This document shows, in pieces, positions 45,256 through 53,313 of a stretch of DNA of 64,000 bases; within the stretch, counting starts at the first letter, position 1, and the number at the start of each line of letters is the position of its first letter. Where the stretch lies: the NCBI GenBank assembly GCA_046329435.1, contig JAXLUR010000001.1, forward strand, positions 372,001 through 436,000, read 5' to 3'. Under the pieces are notes generated by a model. It was not told where the DNA came from. It did not search any database and was given only the letters and a program-made list of their open reading frames with translations. Source of the stretch: M3007 sp046329435. GTDB taxonomy: Bacteria; Bacteroidota; Bacteroidia; Chitinophagales; Saprospiraceae. Position numbers and translations under genes: made by a program.

Positions 45256-46566
45256 ATGTTCCAATCTCTTTTATTTGTTTTGGTTTTGGCCGGATCGGGC
45301 TGGCTGGCGCTGCGGGGCTTTCGCCGTGTCGCGCGGGGCATCCACCTCGGCAAACCGGAAGTCATCAACGGAACCCGCGCACAACGATGGCGCAACCTGT
45401 TGCTGGTGGCTTTCGGGCAGAAAAAAATGTTCAAAAACATGCTGCCGGCCGTTTTGCACTTGTTTATCTACGTTGCTTTTGTGATTACGCAGATCGAACT
45501 GGTCGAGATTATGGTGGACGGGCTGAGCGGTTCACACCGGTTCTTTGCGCCGCACCTGGGCGGTTTTTACACGTTCGTAATCAGTTTCATAGAAATACTG
45601 TCGGTGCTGGCTTTCGTGGCTACGATTGCGTTTTTGTCGCGGCGCAACCTGCTCCGCGTGCCGCGATTCTGGAAACCCGAAATGAAAGGTTGGCCGTTTC
45701 GCGATGCCAACCTGATCCTGCTCGGTGAAATCATCCTCATCATCGGGATATTCAGCATGAACGGCGCCGACAAGGTGCTGCAAACCCGCGGACTGGAACA
45801 CTACCACCCTACCGGCGCTTTTGCCGTCAGCAGCTGGCTGGGTCCGGCGCTTTTCGGTTCGATGGGCAATTCTGCACTTGTCGTGATCGAGCGTTTCGGC
45901 TGGTGGCTGCATATCCTGACCGTGTTCGGTTTCCTTTGCTATCTGCCCTACTCCAAGCACTTGCATATCCTCCTGGCATTCCCTAATACCTGGTACGCCC
46001 GGCAGACGCCCAAGGGCGAGATGAGCAATATGCCCGATGTGCAGCGCGCCGTCAGGCAAATGATGGGGCTGGACGAACCCGATGCCAATGCTGGCGGCGA
46101 CCTGCCGGAGTTTGGCGCCAACGACGTGTTTACGCTCAGCTGGAAAAACCTGCTCGACGCCTATTCCTGCACCGAATGCGGACGCTGCACGGCTGCTTGC
46201 CCGGCCAATTTGACGGGCAAAAAACTGTCGCCCCGCAAAGTCATGATGGATGTGCGCGACCGCGCCGAAGAAGTATCGCTGGCGCTCGAGAAAAACCCGG
46301 CGGCGCCCGCGGAATACAAGGACGACAAAAGTCTCTTCGACCGCATCACGCCAGAGGAATTGCATGCCTGCACCACCTGCAATGCCTGCGTGGAAGCCTG
46401 CCCGGTGCTGATCAATCCGCTCGACATCATTCTCAAAATGCGCCGCTACGAAATTCTGACGCTCAGCGCCGGCCCCAACGAATGGCTGCCGATGTTCAAC
46501 GCCATCGAAAATAACGGAGCCGCCTGGGCCATGAGCGAAGCCCGCGATGGCTGGCGTTATGAATAA
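45256..46566 (+). CDS. Membrane-bound (Fe-S)-binding protein, HdrD/GlpC plus NarI-like
   Basis: A 436-aa electron-transfer protein. The N-terminal half has several transmembrane helices with His residues suited to haem (LLPAVLHLFIYVAF, WWLHILTVFGFLCYL), as in the NarI/DsrM type. The C-terminal half has two ferredoxin-type clusters, CTECGRCTAACP (~305) and CTTCNACVEACP (~372). The product should pass electrons between quinone and the Cys-rich partner encoded next. The ATG at 45256 begins the first TM segment. It is followed 33 bp later by the CCG-domain partner. Confidence 0.92.
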   Translation: MFQSLLFVLVLAGSGWLALRGFRRVARGIHLGKPEVINGTRAQRWRNLLLVAFGQKKMFKNMLPAVLHLFIYVAFVITQIELVEIMVDGLSGSHRFFAPHLGGFYTFVISFIEILSVLAFVATIAFLSRRNLLRVPRFWKPEMKGWPFRDANLILLGEIILIIGIFSMNGADKVLQTRGLEHYHPTGAFAVSSWLGPALFGSMGNSALVVIERFGWWLHILTVFGFLCYLPYSKHLHILLAFPNTWYARQTPKGEMSNMPDVQRAVRQMMGLDEPDANAGGDLPEFGANDVFTLSWKNLLDAYSCTECGRCTAACPANLTGKKLSPRKVMMDVRDRAEEVSLALEKNPAAPAEYKDDKSLFDRITPEELHACTTCNACVEACPVLINPLDIILKMRRYEILTLSAGPNEWLPMFNAIENNGAAWAMSEARDGWRYE

Positions 46567-46599
46567 AGCGCCCTTTTTTCCAAAATCTGACCAATCGAC

Positions 46600-47379
46600 A
46601 TGCTTGCTAAAACCATAGCTGAATATCAGGCCGAAGGCCAGCAACCCGAAATCCTTTTCTGGGTGGGTTGCGCAGGGTCATTCGATGCCCGCGCACAAAA
46701 AGTGACCCGTGCCCTGTGCGAAATCCTGAACCACGCGGGTATTCAATTTGCCATTCTGGGCCACGAAGAACGCTGCACAGGCGACCCCGCCCGCCGGGCC
46801 GGCAATGAATTTCTGTTTCAGATGACAGCTGCCATGAATATTGAGACGCTCAATATGTACGGGGTGAAAAAGATCGTCACGGCTTGCCCCCACTGTTTCA
46901 ATATTTTGAAAAATGAGTACCCTGCGCTGGGCGGCCAGTACGAGGTCGTGCACCACACGCAGTTGCTCAACGAATTGATCGCTGCCGGCAAATTGAAAAT
47001 AAAAGAAGGCGGTGAATTCAAGGGGCGCCGGATCACTTACCACGACTCTTGCTACCTGGGCCGCGCCAACGATGTGTACGAAGCCCCGCGCGCCCTGCTC
47101 GAAGCACTCGACGTCGATCTCGTGGAAATGAAACGCTCGCGCCAAAACGGCCTTTGCTGCGGCGCAGGCGGCGCCCAAATGTGGAAAGAAGACGAGCCCG
47201 GCGACAAACGTATCAACCTCGAACGAACCGACGAAGCGCTCGCCACCAACCCGGGCGCCGTGGCAGCCAATTGCCCGTTCTGCATCACCATGTTGCAGGA
47301 CGGCCTTAAAGCCCGGGAGAAAAACGAACAAATTCCGGTGTACGATCTTTCCGAATTGATCCTCAACAACCTCGCCTGA
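46600..47379 (+). CDS. (Fe-S)-binding protein with CCG domains (HdrB-like)
   Basis: A 259-aa cytosolic protein with two cysteine-rich CCG domains: WVGCAGSFDARAQKV and CPHCFNILKNEY in the first, then SCYLGRAND, CCGAGGAQMW and NCPFCITML in the second. Such proteins bind an unusual Fe-S cluster and act in heterodisulfide-reductase-like or glycerol-3-P/lactate-type oxidations. With the upstream membrane Fe-S protein it forms a two-subunit module; the physiological donor is unknown. Confidence 0.92.
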   Translation: MLAKTIAEYQAEGQQPEILFWVGCAGSFDARAQKVTRALCEILNHAGIQFAILGHEERCTGDPARRAGNEFLFQMTAAMNIETLNMYGVKKIVTACPHCFNILKNEYPALGGQYEVVHHTQLLNELIAAGKLKIKEGGEFKGRRITYHDSCYLGRANDVYEAPRALLEALDVDLVEMKRSRQNGLCCGAGGAQMWKEDEPGDKRINLERTDEALATNPGAVAANCPFCITMLQDGLKAREKNEQIPVYDLSELILNNLA

Positions 47380-47381
47380 AC

Positions 47382-47915
47382 ATGAGCACTGCAACATCCG
47401 TTTCGAACACCCTGATCCCCCAAACGGCCTTCGAGCCAACGCTCGGGCCCGAGTCAAGACTCTGGATTTTCCTCGCCGAACGCCCACTCGATGCCTCCGA
47501 AACTGCCGAAGTGCAGGCGGCGCTCGACATATTTACCCGGCAATGGACCGCCCACAACCAGGCTTTGCTCGCTCGTGGCGAAGTATTTCAAAACCAAATC
47601 ATTGTGCTTGCGGTGGATGAATCGCAAGCCGGCGCCAGCGGATGCTCCATCGACAAGTCCGTTCATTTTCTCGAAACACTGGGCCGGCAAACGGGGGTCG
47701 ATTTTTTGGAAAAAATGCGCTTCGCATGGCTCGACAACGAACGCTGGAATATTTGCAGCCGTCAGGAGTTTGCACAATTGCTTCAGGAAGGGCGCATCAC
47801 GCCGCAAACCCTCGTTGCCAATACACTGGTCGCCACCAAACGAGAACTGCCCGAAAAATGGATGGCGCCACTGGAACAAAGCTGGCATAAAAGATTATTC
47901 CCCTCATTTGTATAG
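47382..47915 (+). CDS. Conserved Bacteroidota hypothetical protein linked to Fe-S gene pair
   Basis: A 177-aa soluble protein. Family-like features are SRLWIFLAERPLDASE, TRQWTAHNQALLARGEVF, ASGCSIDKSVHFLETLG and the C-terminal QSWHKR. I recall homologues in the same position after Fe-S oxidoreductases, often listed as 'ABC transporter ATPase', but there is no Walker motif or ABC signature here. The gene is 2 bp downstream of the Fe-S partner. Its last nine codons are AT-rich, like the start of the next gene. Confidence 0.8.
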   Translation: MSTATSVSNTLIPQTAFEPTLGPESRLWIFLAERPLDASETAEVQAALDIFTRQWTAHNQALLARGEVFQNQIIVLAVDESQAGASGCSIDKSVHFLETLGRQTGVDFLEKMRFAWLDNERWNICSRQEFAQLLQEGRITPQTLVANTLVATKRELPEKWMAPLEQSWHKRLFPSFV

Positions 47916-47945
47916 TATTGTTTTACCAAAAAATACGTAGAAAAC

Positions 47946-49016
47946 ATGATCCAACCACTTCCATTACCCCAAGATGAAAATGTAAAAAAAGCAGCAATTG
48001 ATGGAGCTGTTTCCCCTTTAGACTCCTACATCAATATTATTCGAGAACAAATCAGTCTTGACCTCTGGGACGATGCGCTCAAAAGCCTTTCTAACCTGAA
48101 TCAAAGAACAAATGCCGGATATGAAAACGATATAGCTCAATATTCTGCTATATACAGAGGCGCACTAAGAGATAGAGGTATTTTAATCGATGCGGCACAA
48201 TTTAGATTGGCCATTGCTGCTCCAAGAATGGGATTATTGGGGATCCTAGCTGAATTGCCCGATCGTTTAAGGTTAAGAGAGAGCGCGGGGATTTTAAAAA
48301 GTTCACCTTTTTCCTTCAAAGTATTGCGGTCTACTACCCTGGAAAAAGTACTGCCGGGCAGCGACAACCTCTACAAAATCAGCTGGGTCGAACAGGCCCT
48401 GAAATACGCCAAATCCATTTGTCGGGTGGTCACTCCCGACGACAAAGGCTCCGGTTTTCTGTGCAGCAACGGTTACCTGTTTACCAACCATCACGTGATT
48501 GCCGATGCCGCCACAGCCGCACAAACAAAGGTGGAATTCAATTTCCGAACCGACATGAACGGCAAAGCGCTCGATATCAAGTCCTACGACCTCGACGCCA
48601 GCACCTTCTATGCCAGCGAGGAACTGGATTTTGCCTACGTACGGATCAAAGACCGGGCTGACGCGCCGCTGGATGACTGGGGCGCCGTGGAATTCGACAC
48701 CGAAGCGGCCATTTCCAAAGGCGACGCCATGACGATTATTCAGCATGCCGGCGGCAAAGAGCTGCAAATTGCACTGGATGCCAACAAGGTATTGAGCATC
48801 TGGGAGCAATACCTGTTCTACGACACCCCTACCCTCGGCGGCAGCAGCGGATCTCCTGTGTTCAATCAAGCCTGGAAAGTGGTCGCCCTGCACCATGCCG
48901 GTTTTGAAGACACGGTGATCGATGCCCAGGGGAATCGCAGGGGCGCGAATCGCGGTATTTTGTTCAAGGATATATTCGAACACCTCCAAAGCGTCAAAAA
49001 GCCTTTGCCCGTTTGA
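47946..49016 (+). CDS. EAD11-like domain fused to a trypsin-like serine protease
   Basis: A 356-aa protein. Residues ~22-110 are a helical adaptor resembling effector-associated domain 11 (IIREQISLDLWDDALKSLSN ... RGILIDAAQFRLAIAAPRMG). Residues ~135-350 are a chymotrypsin/DegP-like protease with a full triad: His183 (LFTNHHV), Asp228 (ELDFAYV) and Ser301 (GGSSGSPVF). No signal peptide, so it is cytosolic. The next gene, 4 bp on, encodes an EAD11-like/TIR protein. The adaptor part is 37-38% GC in hand-counted lines at 48001 and 48121, against 52-55% at 48481 and 48601 in the protease part, implying separate origins. Probably a proteolytic effector or sensor of a conflict module. Confidence 0.8.
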   Translation: MIQPLPLPQDENVKKAAIDGAVSPLDSYINIIREQISLDLWDDALKSLSNLNQRTNAGYENDIAQYSAIYRGALRDRGILIDAAQFRLAIAAPRMGLLGILAELPDRLRLRESAGILKSSPFSFKVLRSTTLEKVLPGSDNLYKISWVEQALKYAKSICRVVTPDDKGSGFLCSNGYLFTNHHVIADAATAAQTKVEFNFRTDMNGKALDIKSYDLDASTFYASEELDFAYVRIKDRADAPLDDWGAVEFDTEAAISKGDAMTIIQHAGGKELQIALDANKVLSIWEQYLFYDTPTLGGSSGSPVFNQAWKVVALHHAGFEDTVIDAQGNRRGANRGILFKDIFEHLQSVKKPLPV

Positions 49017-49020
49017 GTCT

Positions 49021-49719
49021 ATGCCGCTGGATTTCAACGCCTTGCGAACGCTGACTGCACAGGGAGACATGACCCTGGCGCTGCAATTGCTTTCCCAACA
49101 CCTGATTGTACACGGGCCGGCACAGGCACGCAATCAGGTGCTGGGATTGCAGGGCCGGCTGGCCGATCATCAGAAAAATTTGGCAACCGGGATAAGCACA
49201 AATCCTCACACCGTCGCCGAGGTGCGAATGGGCTTGCTCGCCCTGCTCGATGAACTCGAAAAAGCCGGAATAGTGGCCCAAAACGAAGCGGCAGCAAACG
49301 CAACTCCGCTCTTTGTCGTGGTGTACGATTCGGCCGACGCAGAACAGTTCAAATTGTTAAGCCGTCATTTACGGGTGCTGGTTTTTGCCAGGAAAATCGC
49401 TGTTTACGATGTGCACGACAGCCGTTTTGAGGCCGGGTATCTCGAAGAAGCGAAAAGTGCCGTTGGGAATGCCGCTTTCGTTATTGCGCTGGTTTCCAAC
49501 AACTTGTTCGGGACCGAATGGTTTGTCCTGATCGAAGAAGCCCGCCTGGCCGGAAAAAAAATCATTCCCGTCCTGCTGGAGCCGGTCTTGGGCTACGAAG
49601 CATTCGAACTGGCCAAACTGCGTTCACTGCCCGCGCAAAAACACACGGTCAGGGACTTTTCCAATGCGGAAGAAGCTTTCACCGACATTGTCAGGGAAAT
49701 CAGCAAGCGGCTGAATTGA
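49021..49719 (+). CDS. EAD11-like domain fused to a TIR-like domain
   Basis: A 232-aa cytosolic protein. Residues ~3-85 form the same type of helical adaptor as the protease upstream (LRTLTAQGDMTLALQLLSQH, LQGRLADHQKNLATGISTN, AEVRMGLLALLDELE). Residues ~96-230 look like a TIR-type fold: LFVVVYDSADAEQFKLLSRHL, AAFVIALVSNNLFGTEWFVL then IEEARLAGKKIIPVLLEP, with Glu172/Glu173 in the position of the TIR catalytic acid. Bacterial TIRs can degrade NAD+ or act as signals. The start is 4 bp after the protease stop, so the two are an operon and are likely to meet through their adaptor domains. Confidence 0.75.
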   Translation: MPLDFNALRTLTAQGDMTLALQLLSQHLIVHGPAQARNQVLGLQGRLADHQKNLATGISTNPHTVAEVRMGLLALLDELEKAGIVAQNEAAANATPLFVVVYDSADAEQFKLLSRHLRVLVFARKIAVYDVHDSRFEAGYLEEAKSAVGNAAFVIALVSNNLFGTEWFVLIEEARLAGKKIIPVLLEPVLGYEAFELAKLRSLPAQKHTVRDFSNAEEAFTDIVREISKRLN

Positions 49720-49724
49720 GCGAT

Positions 49725-50207
49725 TTATTTGCCAAAAAGACGCTCCGCTTTTTCCAGGACCATCGCTTCCAGTTTCTTCTTGTATTCGGCCACGCGCTCA
49801 TACAACGCAGGGTCGGCTGTGGACAACATCTGGGCGGCCAGAATACCTGCATTTCGCGCCGCATTCAAGGCAACGGTAGCGACCGGCACGCCCTCCGGCA
49901 TTTGCAAAATGGAGAGGATGCTGTCCCATCCATCGATCGAATTGGACGATTTAACCGGCACTCCGATGACCGGCAAGGGCGTGATGGCAGCCACCATGCC
50001 CGGCAAATGAGCCGCGCCACCGGCCCCGGCGATGATGACACGCAGCCCGCGTTCGTACGCTGTTTGCGCAAAATGGAACATGCGTTCCGGCGTGCGATGG
50101 GCCGACACGATGGTCATTTCAAACGGCACCTGCAACTCGCTCAGAATATCTGCCGCCTTTTGCATAACCGGAAGGTCGGAGTCGGAACCCATAATGATGG
50201 CTACCAT
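49725..50207 (-). CDS. purE: N5-carboxyaminoimidazole ribonucleotide mutase PurE
   Basis: A 160-aa class I PurE, converting N5-CAIR to CAIR in purine synthesis. Conserved blocks are MGSDSDLPVMQKAADIL near the N-terminus, SAHRTPERM (substrate loop with catalytic His) and GAGGAAHLPGM. It is paired with purK upstream on the same strand (25-bp gap). The stop is 5 bp from the convergent TIR gene, with no hairpin between. Confidence 0.97.
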   Translation of the reverse strand: MVAIIMGSDSDLPVMQKAADILSELQVPFEMTIVSAHRTPERMFHFAQTAYERGLRVIIAGAGGAAHLPGMVAAITPLPVIGVPVKSSNSIDGWDSILSILQMPEGVPVATVALNAARNAGILAAQMLSTADPALYERVAEYKKKLEAMVLEKAERLFGK

Positions 50208-50232
50208 ATTTTTCCTTTTAATTAGCTGTCAA

Positions 50233-51381
50233 TCAGGAAATTACTTTCAATTTTTCTTTCACGAGCCGCGCTTTGTCCAAAGCCTCGGCCAGGCTTTGTC
50301 CGGTAACGGTGACATGCCCCATTTTCCGGAAAGGCGAGGTAAGCGCCTTGCCGTACAAATGAATGTGCACGCCTCCGATTGCAAGGCACTCCTCTACGCC
50401 GTCGTAACGGACCGGGCCTTTATAGCCGGGCTCGCCCAGCAGGTTGATCATGACCGCAGGGCAGAGTTGTTCTGTAGGCCCGAGGGGCAAGCCGCAAATG
50501 GCGCGCAAATGCTGCTCGAACTGGCTGGTCGGCGCACTGTTGATCGTGTGATGGCCGCTGTTGTGCGGTCTTGGGGCCACTTCATTGATCAGGATTTGCC
50601 CCTCTTCGGTCAAAAACATTTCCACCGCGAGCAGCCCGCAGATGTCGAAAGCCCGGATAACTTCCTCTGCCAGCGCTTCGGCTTGCGCTGCCACCAGTAC
50701 AGGTATTCTGGCCGGACAAATCAGCCACTCCACCAGATTGGCGTCCGGGTGAAAATCCATTTCCACTGCCGGGAACACCCGTACTTCGCCCAGTGTACTT
50801 CGTGCTGCAATAACGGCGATTTCGGTGCGGACCGGCACCAAACGTTCTGCCAGGCATGGCCCGGGCAACAATTTGCTATCGAGGTCGGCAGCGGTGCGTA
50901 GGATGGCGACACCGCGGCCGTCGTAGCCGGCGGTGCGGGTTTTCTGCACCAGCGGCAGCGGCCAGCGACCCGACTCGATGGCCTGCCGAAGCGCCGTCTC
51001 GTTTTCAAAAAGTTCGAATTCGGCGGTTGGCAGCTGATTTTGCTGGAAAAAAGCCTTTTGAAGCCCCTTGTCTTTGATCAAATCGAGGGCATCGGGGCGC
51101 GGATGAACGGCCTTGCCCTGGCGTTCGAGAGCCCGCAAGGCGTCGGTGTTGACGTGTTCAATCTCGATGGTCAGCACCGATTTGTCTTGCCCGAAAGCGA
51201 GTACATCTTCGTAATTGTTGAAGTTGCCACTTGTAAATTCGGAAGCAACCGGCCCGGCCGGATAGTCGGCCTCGGCATCGAGCACGCAGGTTTTGAAATC
51301 CCAATTGGCAGCGGCCAGACACAGCATTTTGCCCAACTGACCGCCTCCCAGAATCCCTATTTTTTGTGTGGTATCGAACAT
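50233..51381 (-). CDS. purK: 5-(carboxyamino)imidazole ribonucleotide synthase PurK
   Basis: A 382-aa ATP-grasp enzyme that carboxylates AIR to N5-CAIR. It has the PurK start GILGGGQLGKMLCLAA, EIEHVNTDAL, the ATP-grasp core LVQKTRTAGYDGRGV and the NEVAPRPHNSGHHTI catalytic stretch. The ATG at 51381 is four bases from a perfect TACCTTTG -7 box at 51393-51386, so transcription should begin at or next to the start codon. A longer frame to 51429 runs through that promoter. It operates with PurE downstream. Confidence 0.96.
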   Translation of the reverse strand: MFDTTQKIGILGGGQLGKMLCLAAANWDFKTCVLDAEADYPAGPVASEFTSGNFNNYEDVLAFGQDKSVLTIEIEHVNTDALRALERQGKAVHPRPDALDLIKDKGLQKAFFQQNQLPTAEFELFENETALRQAIESGRWPLPLVQKTRTAGYDGRGVAILRTAADLDSKLLPGPCLAERLVPVRTEIAVIAARSTLGEVRVFPAVEMDFHPDANLVEWLICPARIPVLVAAQAEALAEEVIRAFDICGLLAVEMFLTEEGQILINEVAPRPHNSGHHTINSAPTSQFEQHLRAICGLPLGPTEQLCPAVMINLLGEPGYKGPVRYDGVEECLAIGGVHIHLYGKALTSPFRKMGHVTVTGQSLAEALDKARLVKEKLKVIS

Positions 51382-51385
51382 GGAG

Positions 51386-51393
51386 CAAAGGTA
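51386..51393 (-). promoter_or_regulatory. purK: -7 element giving a leaderless purK transcript
   Basis: TACCTTTG on the - strand ends four bases before the purK ATG. Since the start site normally lies about five bases after the box, the mRNA would begin at or near the A of the start codon. Confidence 0.55.
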
Positions 51394-51446
51394 GGCCAAG
51401 CCCGCCGGACAAAACGCTTCGCCCGGCAATTTCGATCGAATGAAAT

Positions 51447-52310
51447 TCAGGAAGGAGTATTGGCTACGACCATGCGGTCGGCGCCGGCCAGGTCGCGCTG
51501 GAGTTCAACATGGACAAACCCTTTTTCCTGCAACAAATGCGCTACTTCCGCAGCATTGAATTCGTTGCATTCGAACAGCAAAAAAGTGCCTGAGGGAGTG
51601 TTTTTTAAAGCAAAATCGGCAATTTTTCGATAAAAAAGCAAAGGATCGTCATTGGATACGAACAAGGCCAGATGCGGCTCATGCTGCCACACGTGTTCGG
51701 GCATCATGGCCATTTCCCGTTCGGGGATGTAGGGTGGGTTGCTCAGAATGACATCAAAGACGGGGAGTTGCGGCCAGCTGTTTTCATCGAGTATATCGGC
51801 CTGGTGAAAATTCACTTCGGCCCCGTTTTGCGCGGCGTTTTCGCGTGCAATGGCGAGCGCGGCAGGGCTTACATCGAGCGCCCAGACTTCCGCAGCCCGG
51901 CATTTTGCCGCGATTGTAACGGCGATGCATCCGCTACCTGTGCCGATATCGAGCACCCTGACGGTTTGCCTGCCGATGATCCGGATGGCACGGTCGACCA
52001 GTTCTTCCGTTTCTTGCCTCGGGATGAGCACGGCCGGCGTCACCCTGAATTTGTAGCCGAAAAAATCAGCTTCGCCCAACACATATTGCAGGGGAGTTCC
52101 GTCGATCAGTTTTTGCCGGATTTGTCGAAAGAGCGTTTCCTGCGCTTGCGATTCGAAATGAAAAGCGTCGGGCTGGCGGGTATGAAAAGCATCCTCAAAT
52201 ACGATTCTGGCGATGCTGCGCGCTTCGCCGGCGCCGTATCGCGGCGTCAGATCGACGATCAATTGTGCAAAAGCATTGTTCGCCTGGGCGCTTTTATCGG
52301 GCGGTTTCAT
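51447..52310 (-). CDS. prmC: Release factor N5-glutamine methyltransferase PrmC
   Basis: A 287-aa SAM-dependent methyltransferase acting on the GGQ Gln of release factors. SAM-binding VLDIGTGSGCIAVTIA, the NPPYIPERE catalytic motif and a helical N-terminal domain (QLIVDLTPRYGAGEARSIAR) are present, with the family GTPLQYVLGEADFFGYKF linker. It is the third gene of a leftward set (M50 protease, histidine kinase, prmC), with 5 bp to the kinase stop; purK lies beyond a separate promoter. Confidence 0.95.
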   Translation of the reverse strand: MKPPDKSAQANNAFAQLIVDLTPRYGAGEARSIARIVFEDAFHTRQPDAFHFESQAQETLFRQIRQKLIDGTPLQYVLGEADFFGYKFRVTPAVLIPRQETEELVDRAIRIIGRQTVRVLDIGTGSGCIAVTIAAKCRAAEVWALDVSPAALAIARENAAQNGAEVNFHQADILDENSWPQLPVFDVILSNPPYIPEREMAMMPEHVWQHEPHLALFVSNDDPLLFYRKIADFALKNTPSGTFLLFECNEFNAAEVAHLLQEKGFVHVELQRDLAGADRMVVANTPS

Positions 52311-52315
52311 GTTGT

Positions 52316-53308
52316 TTACATCTCGATGGACATGATGGTGCCCCGCGGCTGGTTGTCGAGCACCTGGATGTGCCCACCGTGGGCTTTTACGACCTGTTGA
52401 ACAATATACAGCCCGAGGCCCGTCCCTTTTGTTTTCCGGGTTTCTTCATTGCCAAGTCGGTAAAACTTTTCAAAAATAGCGGTCTTTTCTGCTTCCGGCA
52501 CACCAGACCCTTCATCTTTTACCTTGATAATCAAGCGATTGGAAGCAGCCCGATCGGCAAAAAACTCGACCGGGGAGCCTTCCGGGGAATATTTCAGGGC
52601 ATTTTCGAGCAGGTTTTGCACAACCGACAGCAATCCTGAGCGGTCGGCAGATACAGGGGCGAAGTTTTCCGGAATATTGACTGAAATATTGGCTTGCGGG
52701 AAGCGGATTTTCAGGTTGGCGATCACCTCTTTCACCAGCGCGCACAGGTCGAGCGGTTCGATTAAGGGTTGCCAGTTGGATTCCAGCCGGGCGGCCAGCA
52801 ACATATCTTCGACAAGGCTGGAAAGTCTGCTCGTTTCGCGCAGCCCGTTAGCGGCCAGTTTTTCCACCTGTTCACGCGGCAGTTCGCGACGGCCGAATGT
52901 TTCCATGGTCAGTTTCAGGGCCGCCAGCGGCGATTTCAGTTCGTGCGTAATGCTCAACAGGAAATTTCTCCGCTGACGCGCCAGGGCAAGTTCACGGTTG
53001 GCCGAGCGATTGACGATCCAGAGCCCCATGACCAGGCAGGCAGTAAAAAAAATACCCTCGCCCAATATCATCCTCCGGCGGGCATTCCATTTTCGAACAA
53101 TTGTTTGATATTCAACAGTTTGGTGCAACTCGGTCAGGTTCACGCCTCGTGTGTCGTTTTTACTGAAACGGCATTCCAGCAATTCCGTTTGCTTTTCCAG
53201 CAGCAGGTCGTTCTGGCGCCACAAATGCACCGCCCACCAAAAAAAAGCCAGCAGCATATACCCCACGACAAAACGCGACAAGGCCCGAAGCGAGAGATTT
53301 TTAAACAT
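52316..53308 (-). CDS. Sensor histidine kinase
   Basis: A 330-aa membrane kinase. Two TM helices (~12-28 and ~82-100) flank a ~50-aa periplasmic loop; the H-box THELKSPLAALKLTMETF has phospho-acceptor His122. The N-box is NLLENALKYSPEG, with DEGSGVPEAEK (G1) and TKGTGLGLYIVQQVV (G2). No response regulator is adjacent, so it is an orphan here. The ATG at 53308 is preferred over the earlier one at 53317, which overlaps the M50 gene; the gap between genes is then 5 bp. Confidence 0.9.
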   Translation of the reverse strand: MFKNLSLRALSRFVVGYMLLAFFWWAVHLWRQNDLLLEKQTELLECRFSKNDTRGVNLTELHQTVEYQTIVRKWNARRRMILGEGIFFTACLVMGLWIVNRSANRELALARQRRNFLLSITHELKSPLAALKLTMETFGRRELPREQVEKLAANGLRETSRLSSLVEDMLLAARLESNWQPLIEPLDLCALVKEVIANLKIRFPQANISVNIPENFAPVSADRSGLLSVVQNLLENALKYSPEGSPVEFFADRAASNRLIIKVKDEGSGVPEAEKTAIFEKFYRLGNEETRKTKGTGLGLYIVQQVVKAHGGHIQVLDNQPRGTIMSIEM

Positions 53309-53313
53309 ATGGA

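Noticed and set aside
47382..47915. Calling this gene an ABC transporter ATPase, a name I recall for homologues
   Set aside because: No Walker A, Walker B or ABC signature is present in the 177 residues.
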